From JAKFWF01 sp041745515 (GTDB taxonomy: Bacteria; Pseudomonadota; Alphaproteobacteria; Rhizobiales; Hyphomicrobiaceae), in the NCBI GenBank assembly GCA_041745515.1, contig JBGTIU010000199.1, positions 1-21,687 of the forward strand: 21,687 bases of DNA, written 5' to 3'. The notes under the pieces were generated by a model. It was not told the origin of the DNA and made no database searches. It saw only the letters and a program-made list of their open reading frames with translations. Made by a program: the position numbers and the translations under genes. This document shows, in pieces, positions 8,356-15,732 of this stretch (position 1 is its first letter; each line of letters opens with the position of its first letter).

Positions 8356-9285
8356 ATGGCGGAACAATGGAACGCGGACGCATCGACCCTCGCTTCCGAG
8401 AGGCCGAAGGCGTTGACCCAGGTCGAGATCGATCAGCGAGTGTTTGATCTCTACGACGAGTACTGCCATGGCCGTATCGATCGCCGGGAGTTCTTGCAGC
8501 AGGCCTCGGCCGTGACGATCGGCGGTCTCGCCATGGCCCAGGCGCTATTGCCCCGATATGCGCAGGCGCAGACGATTTCGTTCACCGACCAGCGGATCAA
8601 GTCCAATTACGTGACCTACCCATCGCCGGGCGGCACGTCTGGCACGATGCGCGGATACCTGGTGCAGCCGACTGGCGCCGGGCCGTTCCCCACGGTCCTC
8701 GTAATCCACGAAAACCGAGGTTTGAATCCGTATATCGAGGACGTAGCCCGCCGGGCGGCGACCGAAGGGTTCCTGGCGCTTGCCCCCGATGGGTTGTCAC
8801 CCGTCGGAGGCTACCCGGGCAACGACGACGATGGCCGGGCCCTCCAGGCCGGCCTTGACCAAAGCAAGCTCCGCACAGACATGGTCAACAGCGCGCGCTA
8901 TCTGAAGGCGCACGCGCTGTCCTCGGGAAAGCTCGGCGTCACGGGCTTCTGCTGGGGTGGGGGCACTACCAATTTCCTCGCCGCTTCGCTAGGCGCCGAC
9001 ATGCATGCAGGTGTGCCATTCTATGGTGCCGCGGCCGAGACGGCGTCAGTGCCGTCCATCAAAGCGGCGCTGCTGATCCAGTACGCGGAGAACGACGAGC
9101 GCATCAACGCGCTGTGGCCGGCCTTCGAGGCTGCGCTGAAGGCGAGCGGCGTTCCGCACGAGATGCACATGTATCCCGGCACCCAGCATGGCTTCCACAA
9201 CAACTCGACGCCGCGCTATCAGGAGGCGTCGGCCAAGCTCGCCTGGGAGCGGACGATCGCCTTCTTCAAGAAGCAACTGGCCTGA
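8356..9285 (+). CDS. Exported dienelactone-hydrolase-family protein
   Basis: A 309-aa alpha/beta hydrolase of the dienelactone hydrolase family. The triad is Cys199 in GFCWGGG, Asp247 in YAENDERI and His278 in GTQHGF. Glu119 in VIHENRG is the residue that keeps the cysteine deprotonated in characterised DLH. Residues 41-62 (IDRREFLQQASAVTIGGLAM) are a twin-arginine-type motif plus hydrophobic stretch, and cleavage after AQA (about 72) is plausible, so Tat export is predicted. The 40-residue extension before the RR motif is long. The ATG at 8356 was chosen because a perfect AGGAGG (8343-8348) precedes it by 7 nt; an ATG at 8314 lacks one. It starts 56 nt after dnaE2 on the same strand with no obvious terminator between, so SOS read-through is possible. 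The true substrate is unknown, and nothing nearby suggests chloroaromatic degradation. Confidence 0.88.
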   Translation: MAEQWNADASTLASERPKALTQVEIDQRVFDLYDEYCHGRIDRREFLQQASAVTIGGLAMAQALLPRYAQAQTISFTDQRIKSNYVTYPSPGGTSGTMRGYLVQPTGAGPFPTVLVIHENRGLNPYIEDVARRAATEGFLALAPDGLSPVGGYPGNDDDGRALQAGLDQSKLRTDMVNSARYLKAHALSSGKLGVTGFCWGGGTTNFLAASLGADMHAGVPFYGAAAETASVPSIKAALLIQYAENDERINALWPAFEAALKASGVPHEMHMYPGTQHGFHNNSTPRYQEASAKLAWERTIAFFKKQLA

Positions 9286-9303
9286 AGGCGGTACGCCGAC
9301 CCG

Positions 9304-9687
9304 TCAAACAGGCTCGAGCTTGTCTTTCGGGGCGGCAACGAGATTGACACTCTCGCCGCAGCCGCATGCGCTTTTCTGGTTCGGGTTGTTGAACACGAAC
9401 TGGCTCTGCAGTTTTTCGGTTTTGTAGTCCATCTCGGTGCCGAGCAGATAAAGCAACGCCTTGGGATCAATCAGCACCTTGGCGCCCTTGTCCTCGACCA
9501 CTTCGTCAAAGCGTTCCTGCGTCTCGGCCCAGGTCATGGTGTACTCCATGCCGGCACAGCCGCCCTTCTTGACGCCGATACGCAAACCAATAACGCTTGG
9601 TCTCGACGCCATAATCTCCTGTACGCGCGCCACTGCCGCATCAGTGAGAGTCATGACCTTCGGTCGGGGCCTAGTTGTAGTTGCCAT
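9304..9687 (-). CDS. sufA: A-type iron-sulfur carrier (SufA/IscA/HesB family)
   Basis: A 127-aa HesB/IscA-family protein that accepts Fe-S clusters or iron and delivers them to apo-proteins. The three conserved cysteines are Cys44 in GGCAGMEY and Cys108/Cys110 in SACGCGES. The start is the ATG at 9687; a TTG three codons upstream is less likely. It is the last gene of the suf operon, 81 nt after sufT. It runs tail to tail with the dienelactone hydrolase gene with only 18 nt between stops, so there is little room for a separate terminator. The symbol follows its place in a suf operon; the sequence alone does not separate SufA from IscA or ErpA. Confidence 0.9.
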   Translation of the reverse strand: MATTTRPRPKVMTLTDAAVARVQEIMASRPSVIGLRIGVKKGGCAGMEYTMTWAETQERFDEVVEDKGAKVLIDPKALLYLLGTEMDYKTEKLQSQFVFNNPNQKSACGCGESVNLVAAPKDKLEPV

Positions 9688-9768
9688 CAGCGGCAATCCA
9701 TTGCGTGTTTATCCGGTAGCCAGCCATACATAGTGCAGTTCGGCCAGATTGCGATATCCCACTCGCGT

Positions 9769-10218
9769 CTAGAACATATTAAGGGCAAGCCGCGCTTCGT
9801 CGCTCATCCTGGACTTTTCCCAGGGCGGATCGAACGTCAGCGTGACCTTGGTCCCCGCTACGCCCGGCACCCCGTTGATCGCATTTTCGACCCACACCGG
9901 CATTTCGCCGGCAACGGGGCATCCCGGCGCCGTCAATGTCATTTCAACAGCGACATTGCGGTCGTCCTCGATGTCGATCTTATAGATGAGCCCCAGCTCA
10001 TAAATGTCGCAGGGAATCTCCGGGTCGTAGACCGTTTTCAAGGCGGCCACGATGTCGGCAGTCAACTGGTCGAGCTCTTCGGCTGACAGCTTCGAGCCTG
10101 CCACCGCCGTTCCGCCGTCGGACACCGAAGGGGGTGCAGGCTGCGACACACTGTCCGGTCTGCTTCCGCCAAGGGCAGAAGTGCCTAGGTCCATCCGATC
10201 GTGCAGGGTCTCTTCCAT
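9769..10218 (-). CDS. sufT: SufT, MIP18/DUF59-family Fe-S maturation factor
   Basis: A 149-aa protein whose residues from about 45 onward form the MIP18 (DUF59) domain. Visible features are VYDPEIPCDIYELGLIYKI (63-81), MTLTAPGCP with the conserved Cys100, and FDPPWEKSRMS near the end. The first ~44 residues are Ser/Pro/Gly-rich and probably disordered. SufT-type proteins help maturation of Fe-S proteins, particularly under high cluster demand, and are commonly encoded in suf operons of alphaproteobacteria and Gram-positives. The gene starts 26 nt after sufS. The ATG at 10218 has a poor ribosome site; an ATG at 10194 is the alternative and would remove only unconserved residues. Confidence 0.9.
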   Translation of the reverse strand: MEETLHDRMDLGTSALGGSRPDSVSQPAPPSVSDGGTAVAGSKLSAEELDQLTADIVAALKTVYDPEIPCDIYELGLIYKIDIEDDRNVAVEMTLTAPGCPVAGEMPVWVENAINGVPGVAGTKVTLTFDPPWEKSRMSDEARLALNMF

Positions 10219-10244
10219 CCGGCAATCTTACACCATTTTGAGCG

Positions 10245-11510
10245 TTACGCGAAGAACTCATGAGCTTTCAGCAGGCCGTCAGCCAGCGCATCCACCTCGG
10301 CTCGGGTATTGTAAAGTCCGAATGAAGCGCGGCACATGGCGGGCACGCCGAAGCGTTCCATCAGCGGTTGCGCGCAATGGTGGCCCGCCCGGATCGCAAT
10401 CCCCGATCTATCAATAATGGTCGACACGTCGTGCGGATGCAGCCCGTCGACGTTGAATGCGACAATCGCGCCTTTGTCCTTGGTCGTACCGTGCAGCTGC
10501 AGCCAGTTGAACTCGCCGAGCCGCTGGTGCGCATATTCCTTGAGCATGTGCTCGTGCCCGGCGATCTCGATGCGTCCGATCTGCATCATATAATTCAGGG
10601 CTGCCGCCAGGCCGATTGCTTCCACGATGGGCGGCGTGCCCGCCTCGAACCGGTTCGGCGAAGGCAGATAGGTGATGCCGTCGACCGTTACGCTCTCGAT
10701 CATCGAACCACCGCCCAGGAACGGTGGCATCGCATCGAGCAGCTTGCGACGGCCATAGAGCACGCCGATGCCCGACGGGCCATACACCTTGTGTCCGGTA
10801 AAGCAGTAGAAATCGCAGTCGATCGCCTGCACGTCGACGGGCAGATGCACCGCTGACTGGCTGCCATCGAGCAACACCGGTATGCCGCGCTCGCGCGCGA
10901 TGCGGCATACCTGCTCGACAGGCACCAGCGTTCCCGTCACGTTGCTCATGTGCGCCAGCGCGACCATCTTCGTACGCGGCGTCAGCAGCTTCTCGAACTC
11001 GTCAAGCAGGAACTCGCCGGTATCGGAAATCGGCGCCCACTTGATGACGGCGCCACGCCGCTCGCGCAGAAAGTGCCATGGCACAATATTCGAATGATGC
11101 TCGAGGATTGAAAGCACGATCTCGTCGCCCTCGGAGACATTGGCGTTGCCCCAGCTCTGGGCCACGAGATTGATCGCCTCGGTGGCATTCTTAGCGAACA
11201 CGATTTCTTCCGCCGCCCGGGCATTGATAAAGCGGCGCGCGGTCTCACGCGCATCCTCGTATTTCTGCGTCGTCGCATTCGACAGGTGATGGATGCCGCG
11301 ATGCACATTGGCGTATTCGAAGCGCATGGCATGATCCATCGCTTCGATCACCGGCTTCGGCTTTTGCGCGGAAGCGGCATTGTCGAGATAGACCAAAGGG
11401 CGGCCGTGAACCTCACGATAGAGGATCGGAAAATCGGCGCGGATCATGTCGACGTCGTAGGCCTTCGGCGCCAAGGGTCGGGGACTCGAGCCTGCGGGTT
11501 TCGCTGCCAC
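10245..11510 (-). CDS. sufS: SufS, class-II cysteine desulfurase
   Basis: A 421-aa PLP-dependent group-II cysteine desulfurase that takes sulfur from L-cysteine for SufBCD. Lys241 in CFTGHKVYGPSG is the PLP Schiff-base lysine. Cys393 in VPAMCRASFGLYNT is the persulfide cysteine (E. coli SufS Cys364 context). RFEAGTPP (287-294), LDNAAS (42-47) and EHHSNIVPW (137-145) are further family motifs. It starts at a GTG (11510) with GAGG 11 nt upstream. The next in-frame ATG (11447) would cut into the conserved YDVDMIRADFPIL segment, so the GTG is preferred. It begins 14 nt after the sufD stop. No SufE gene is present in the window, so the sulfur-transfer partner is elsewhere or absent. Confidence 0.95.
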   Translation of the reverse strand: MAAKPAGSSPRPLAPKAYDVDMIRADFPILYREVHGRPLVYLDNAASAQKPKPVIEAMDHAMRFEYANVHRGIHHLSNATTQKYEDARETARRFINARAAEEIVFAKNATEAINLVAQSWGNANVSEGDEIVLSILEHHSNIVPWHFLRERRGAVIKWAPISDTGEFLLDEFEKLLTPRTKMVALAHMSNVTGTLVPVEQVCRIARERGIPVLLDGSQSAVHLPVDVQAIDCDFYCFTGHKVYGPSGIGVLYGRRKLLDAMPPFLGGGSMIESVTVDGITYLPSPNRFEAGTPPIVEAIGLAAALNYMMQIGRIEIAGHEHMLKEYAHQRLGEFNWLQLHGTTKDKGAIVAFNVDGLHPHDVSTIIDRSGIAIRAGHHCAQPLMERFGVPAMCRASFGLYNTRAEVDALADGLLKAHEFFA

Positions 11511-11524
11511 GGTGAATTCTACCT

Positions 11525-12868
11525 CTAGTTTCCAGGCTGCCGCTGCGCAAGCCAGTCGCTTGCCACACTGACCAGCGCCTGCCGTACGCCGGCGTGGTCG
11601 ACCTTCTCGATTGCCTCGCCGACGAAGCTGTCGATCAACAACGCACGCGCCTGCGCCTCGGAAATGCCGCGCGACCGGCAGTAGAAAATCAGATCCGGAT
11701 CGATTTCGGCACAGGTCGAGCCGTGGCCGCAGACGACATCGTCGGCGTAGATCTCAAGCTCCGGCTTGCTGTCGAATTCGGTATCCGGTGACAGCATGAG
11801 CGCACGCGCCATCTGCTTGCCATCACTCTTCTGCGCCTTCTGCCGGACGATGACCTTGCCCTGGAACACGGCGCGCGCGCGATCGTCCAGCACCGTCTTG
11901 AAAAGTTCGCGGCTCTCGCAATGCGGTTCAATGTGATCAACGAGCAGCGTTGTATCGATGTGATCGTTGCCACGTCCGAGCATGACACCTGAGATGTCGA
12001 GCTTGCTGTGCTGGCCTTCGAGCTTCGCGAGCAGTTGATTGCGAGCCAGCGCCGCGCCGGCGGTGAGCTGGAATGCGCGATAGGTCGCCCGGCCACCGAT
12101 ATTAACAATCCAGTTCGACAGCAGCGTAGTCCGGCCCGCGCCAAATGCGCACTGGACGTGTGCGACCACGCCGGCATTGCCCACCGTCAATTCGGTCGCG
12201 GCGTTCGATTGCCCTTCAATGGCAGCGCCGTCGAGGCTGATAAATATCTCGATGATCGCAATTGACGCGCCAGCCGCGATATCGATGCGGTTGCGCGTGG
12301 CTGTTGCCAGCGGCGCGGCTCCGGCGCGAGCGAAAACCAGCAGCAACGGCTTTTCCACCTGAGTGCCGGCCGCAACCTTGATTACCGCCCCATCGGTCAT
12401 GAAGGCCGTGTTGAGCGATAACACTGCATCCGGCTCGGCGAGGTTGATCCTAGCGAGGTTCTCGGCAACGCCGTTGCCGCGCGACGCCAGTTCGCGTCCC
12501 AGCGGCGCAACCTTTACGCCTGGGCCAAAGGTTGCGCTCGACAGGTCCTTGCGCCAGGCACCGTTCACGAATACCGCGCGCGGCGCGTCGATATCGGCGA
12601 AATGGCCCATTGCCGCGGCGAGTTGCGCCCGCGTCGCCGCCGTCGCGTCCCCGACGGCCGGAGCGTGCGCAAGTTTCAACCCCGCACGCAAATCCGTGTA
12701 TTTCCATTCTTCGATGCGGCGGTGGGGCAGTCCCAGCCTGCCAACTCGCGAAAATGCCTCCCGCCGCGCCGCCGCGACGCCAGCCGTACCCGGCAGTGCT
12801 GCCTGCACCGCCTCGAAATGGTGGCTGAGCGCCTGCTCTGCGCTGGTCTTCATCAGTGTCATGTTCAT
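11525..12868 (-). CDS. sufD: SufD, Fe-S scaffold complex subunit
   Basis: A 447-aa SufD of the SufBC2D scaffold. The N-terminal helical part contains RLGLPHRRIEEWKYTDLR. The central beta-helix and C-terminal region hold LDISGVMLGRGNDHIDTTLLVDH, FQGKVIVRQKAQKSDGKQ and DDVVCGHGSTCAEID. His382 in CGHGST corresponds by position and context to E. coli SufD His360, a residue needed for cluster assembly. The ATG at 12868 was chosen (GCGAG about 8 nt upstream); ATGs at 12862 and 12853 are alternatives. It follows sufC after a 122-nt gap, longer than most gaps in the operon. Confidence 0.94.
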   Translation of the reverse strand: MNMTLMKTSAEQALSHHFEAVQAALPGTAGVAAARREAFSRVGRLGLPHRRIEEWKYTDLRAGLKLAHAPAVGDATAATRAQLAAAMGHFADIDAPRAVFVNGAWRKDLSSATFGPGVKVAPLGRELASRGNGVAENLARINLAEPDAVLSLNTAFMTDGAVIKVAAGTQVEKPLLLVFARAGAAPLATATRNRIDIAAGASIAIIEIFISLDGAAIEGQSNAATELTVGNAGVVAHVQCAFGAGRTTLLSNWIVNIGGRATYRAFQLTAGAALARNQLLAKLEGQHSKLDISGVMLGRGNDHIDTTLLVDHIEPHCESRELFKTVLDDRARAVFQGKVIVRQKAQKSDGKQMARALMLSPDTEFDSKPELEIYADDVVCGHGSTCAEIDPDLIFYCRSRGISEAQARALLIDSFVGEAIEKVDHAGVRQALVSVASDWLAQRQPGN

Positions 12869-12990
12869 TCGACTACTCGCGACGCTCCGGCGCCAACCCG
12901 AACCGGCGCGTAGTTACTTCCAAAGATATAGGAACTGGGATGGGCCGGCAGCAGATGCGGTGCTCGAACCCGATCAAATTTTCCTGGACT

Positions 12991-13746
12991 TCAGGCCGCC
13001 TTATCCTCGTATTCGGCGTAACCGGAGGTCTCGAGCTCGAGCGCCAGTTCTTTCGACCCGCTGCGCTGGATCCGACCATTTGCCAGCACATGCACGCGAT
13101 CCGGCACGATATGGTTCAGCAGCCGTTGGTAGTGCGTGATCACAACCATTGCCCGGTCCTTCGAACGCAGCGCATTGACCCCGTCCGCCACCACTTTCAA
13201 CGCGTCGATATCGAGGCCGCTGTCGGTTTCGTCAAGCACGCACAACGAGGGTTGGAGCAACGCCATCTGCAGAATTTCGGAGCGCTTCTTTTCGCCGCCG
13301 GAGAAGCCCGTGTTGACCGGCCGCTTCAGCATCTCGACATCGATGTCGAACTCCGCGCCCTTCTGCTTCACGAGCTTCATGAATTCCGGCGTGGTGAGCT
13401 CCTTAGTGCCGCGCTTTTTTGCGATTGCGTTGACTGCCGTGCGCAGGAATGTGAGGCCGGCTACGCCTGGCACCTCCATCGGGTACTGGAATGCCAGGAA
13501 AACCCCTGCCGCAGCGCGCTCGTCTGGCGCCATTCCCTGCAGGCTTTCGCCGTTCCACAGTATGTCGCCGCCAGTGACCTCGTAGCCAGGGTGCCCGGCA
13601 AGCACGTAGGCGAGCGTCGACTTGCCGGAGCCGTTCGGCCCCATAATCGCATGAACCTCGCCTTTGGGGACTTTCAAATTGAGGCCGGTGAGGATGACGC
13701 GATCTTCATCGGCAATCTTGACGCATAGGTCCTTAATCTCAAGCAT
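12991..13746 (-). CDS. sufC: SufC, ABC-type ATPase of the SufBCD complex
   Basis: A 251-aa ABC ATPase with Walker A GPNGSGKST (36-44), Q-loop AFQYPM (85-90), the SufC-specific signature FSGGEKKR (148-155), Walker B CVLDETDSGLD (169-179) and the H-loop His205 in VVITHYQR. The DETDSGLD after Walker B and the GEKKR signature separate SufC from transporter ATPases. It is cytosolic and powers remodelling of SufB-SufD during cluster assembly. The start codon overlaps the stop of the upstream 91-aa gene by 8 nt, implying translational coupling with that gene. Confidence 0.96.
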   Translation of the reverse strand: MLEIKDLCVKIADEDRVILTGLNLKVPKGEVHAIMGPNGSGKSTLAYVLAGHPGYEVTGGDILWNGESLQGMAPDERAAAGVFLAFQYPMEVPGVAGLTFLRTAVNAIAKKRGTKELTTPEFMKLVKQKGAEFDIDVEMLKRPVNTGFSGGEKKRSEILQMALLQPSLCVLDETDSGLDIDALKVVADGVNALRSKDRAMVVITHYQRLLNHIVPDRVHVLANGRIQRSGSKELALELETSGYAEYEDKAA

Positions 13747-14014
13747 GCATCTGGTCCTGCGACTTCGCTTCGACGAGCCGATCGAACAGCTCGCTCGCCT
13801 GCTGTTCCGCGGCGGCGTGCCGCTGCCGCAGCGTCTTCACCGTGGTCTCTACCTTCGTGAGCAATACGACGATGTCTTTACCGCCGCCATGCGCCGCCTT
13901 TTCCTTGGTATCGACGAGCCGCGCCGTCGCGCGCGAGGTTTCCGAACGGATCCGATCCGCGACTGTTTCGGCCTTCAACCAGGCCTGCTCCAGCTTCCAG
14001 ATTTCTTGTGCCAT
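13739..14014 (-). CDS. Charged helical protein of unknown function inside the suf operon
   Basis: A 91-aa protein I do not recognise as a named family. It is rich in Ala, Glu, Lys, Arg and Gln, and residues 1-40 and 52-86 look like long amphipathic helices, probably coiled coil, separated by AHGGGKD (41-47). It has no cysteine, signal peptide or membrane segment, so it is unlikely to ligate a cluster. The ATG at 14014 was chosen because GGAGG precedes it by 5 nt. The frame stays open upstream to a GTG at 14131, but that extension reads through a strong hairpin and looks non-coding. Its stop overlaps the sufC start by 8 nt. Position and coupling suggest a role with SufC or SufBCD, or at least co-expression; this is inference. 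Confidence 0.75.
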   Translation of the reverse strand: MAQEIWKLEQAWLKAETVADRIRSETSRATARLVDTKEKAAHGGGKDIVVLLTKVETTVKTLRQRHAAAEQQASELFDRLVEAKSQDQMHA

Positions 14015-14036
14015 GACGTCCTCCGCCAACATACCC

Positions 14037-14069
14037 TGACGCCAACGAGTCCCTGACTCGTGGGCGTCA
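14037..14069 (-). other. Intra-operon hairpin between sufB and the 91-aa gene
   Basis: TGACGCCAACGAGT (14037-14050) pairs with ACTCGTGGGCGTCA (14056-14069) with one mismatch, leaving a 5-nt loop. It sits in the 224-nt gap after sufB, about 14 nt upstream of the GGAGG of the 91-aa gene. No T-run follows on the minus strand, so it is not a classical terminator. An mRNA-stabilising 3' end for the iscR-desulfurase-sufB part, a processing site or an attenuator are all possible. Confidence 0.55.
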
Positions 14070-14238
14070 TCGAAAGCCCCCTCCAAGTGCCGGCCCAACA
14101 AACTGCAGCTCGGGTGCGACACTTTAGACACATCCTAGACCCTAAATTGCCTGCCCGTCCATCGGTACCAAGCGCATTGCAACCCGGCTCAGCGTTGTTG
14201 CAGGGTCTGCGGCTGAAAATGCCTCATTGCCGTCGTCA

Positions 14239-15708
14239 TTAACCAACTGATCCTTCAAGCGATATTCCGATCAGCTTCTGGCTTTCGGCCATGAATTCCA
14301 TCGGCAACTGCTGCAGCACGTCCCGAACAAAGCCGTTGACAATCAAGGCCACTGCCTCTTCCGAGGAGAGCCCTCTTTGCATGCAGTAGAAGAGCTGGTT
14401 GTCCGAAATCTTCGAAGTCGTGGCCTCATGTTCGAAATGGCACGTCGCGTTTTTGGCCTCGATATAGGGCACGGTGTGCGCGCCGCACTGGTTGCCGATC
14501 AGCAGGCTGTCGCAGTTGGTGAAGTTGCGCGCACCCGTTGCCTTGCGGTGAGCCGATACCAGGCCGCGGTAGGTATTCTGAGAAAAACCCGCAGCGATGC
14601 CCTTCGAGATGATCCGGCTGGAAGTGTTCTTACCGAGATGGATCATCTTGGTGCCACTGTCGACCTGCTGATAACCGTTCGACACCGCGATCGAATAGAA
14701 TTCGCCGCGTGAGTTATCGCCGCGCAGGATGCAGCTCGGGTATTTCCATGTAATCGCCGATCCGGTTTCGACCTGGGTCCAACTGATCTTCGAGTTGCGG
14801 CCGCGGCAGTCGCCGCGCTTGGTCACGAAATTATAGATCCCGCCTTTGCCGTTCTTGTCGCCCGGATACCAGTTCTGCACCGTCGAATATTTGATCTCGG
14901 CGTCGTCGAGAGCGATCAGTTCGACGACGGCCGCGTGCAACTGGTTTTCGTCGCGCATCGGCGCGGTGCAGCCCTCGAGGTAGGAAACGTAGGCGCCCTT
15001 GTCGGCGATGATCAGCGTGCGCTCGAACTGGCCAGTGTTCTTTTCATTGATCCGGAAATACGTCGACAACTCCATCGGGCAGCGCACGCCCTTCGGCACA
15101 TAAACGAACGAGCCGTCCGAGAACACGGCGGAATTCATCGCGGCATAATAGTTGTCGGTCTGCGGCACCACGGTGCCCAGATACTTGCGAACGAGCTCCG
15201 GATGCTCGCGCAATGCCTCCGAAATCGAGCAGAAGATCACGCCTGCCTTCTTCAGTTCATCCTTGAAGGTCGTCACTACCGAAACGCTGTCGAACACCGC
15301 ATCGACCGCGATCTTCGAGGTCTTGACACCCGCCAGCATCTCCTGCTCGCGCAGCGGAATGCCGAGCTTCTTGTAGGTCTCGAGCAGCTGCGGATCGACA
15401 TCGTCGATCGATGTCGGACCTTCCGTGCCCTTCGGTGCGGAGTAGTAATAGAGATCCTGATAGTCGATCTTCGGATAGGAGACCTTGGCCCAGGTCGGCT
15501 CGATCATCACCAGCCAGCGGCGATAGGCCTCGAGCCGCCACTCCAGCATCCAGGCAGGCTCGTTCTTGCGATCCGAAATATAGCGGACGATATCTTCGGA
15601 ATGGCCCTTCGGCGCCTTGATCGACTCGATATCGGTCGAGAACCCGTACTTGTACTGGTCGACATCGATCTGTCGGACCTGGGCGATTGTTGCCTCGACG
15701 GCGGCCAT
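14239..15708 (-). CDS. sufB: SufB, Fe-S cluster scaffold protein
   Basis: A 489-aa SufB, the main scaffold on which the cluster is built with SufC and SufD. Conserved stretches include AAMNSAVFSDGSFVYVPKGV, YLEGCTAPMRDENQLH with Cys247 (E. coli Cys254 region), NCDSLLIGNQCGAHT with Cys399 (by position the counterpart of E. coli Cys405) and FEHEATTSKISDNQLFYC. The C-terminus GISLEGSVG is typical. The ATG at 15708 has a GAGGAGAAG ribosome site just upstream. It begins 24 nt after the upstream desulfurase, so the two are co-transcribed. The 224 nt after it contain the hairpin described separately. Confidence 0.96.
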   Translation of the reverse strand: MAAVEATIAQVRQIDVDQYKYGFSTDIESIKAPKGHSEDIVRYISDRKNEPAWMLEWRLEAYRRWLVMIEPTWAKVSYPKIDYQDLYYYSAPKGTEGPTSIDDVDPQLLETYKKLGIPLREQEMLAGVKTSKIAVDAVFDSVSVVTTFKDELKKAGVIFCSISEALREHPELVRKYLGTVVPQTDNYYAAMNSAVFSDGSFVYVPKGVRCPMELSTYFRINEKNTGQFERTLIIADKGAYVSYLEGCTAPMRDENQLHAAVVELIALDDAEIKYSTVQNWYPGDKNGKGGIYNFVTKRGDCRGRNSKISWTQVETGSAITWKYPSCILRGDNSRGEFYSIAVSNGYQQVDSGTKMIHLGKNTSSRIISKGIAAGFSQNTYRGLVSAHRKATGARNFTNCDSLLIGNQCGAHTVPYIEAKNATCHFEHEATTSKISDNQLFYCMQRGLSSEEAVALIVNGFVRDVLQQLPMEFMAESQKLIGISLEGSVG

Positions 15709-15732
15709 TGTCTTCTCCTCGAACTTCCAGCT

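Noticed and set aside
9286..9303. GGCG-GTA-CGCC mini-hairpin between the hydrolase and sufA stops
   Set aside because: Only a 4-bp stem with a 3-nt loop and no T-run; too weak to call a terminator.
14015..14131. N-terminal extension of the 91-aa suf-operon protein to a GTG at 14131
   Set aside because: The extension reads through the hairpin at 14037-14069 and differs in composition, while the ATG at 14014 has a clear GGAGG.
14128..14152. TTTAGA ... CTAAA sequence in the sufB-sufC gap considered as another Irr box
   Set aside because: The half-site spacing is wrong for the TTTAGAA-N3-TTCTAAA pattern and the inner bases do not match.
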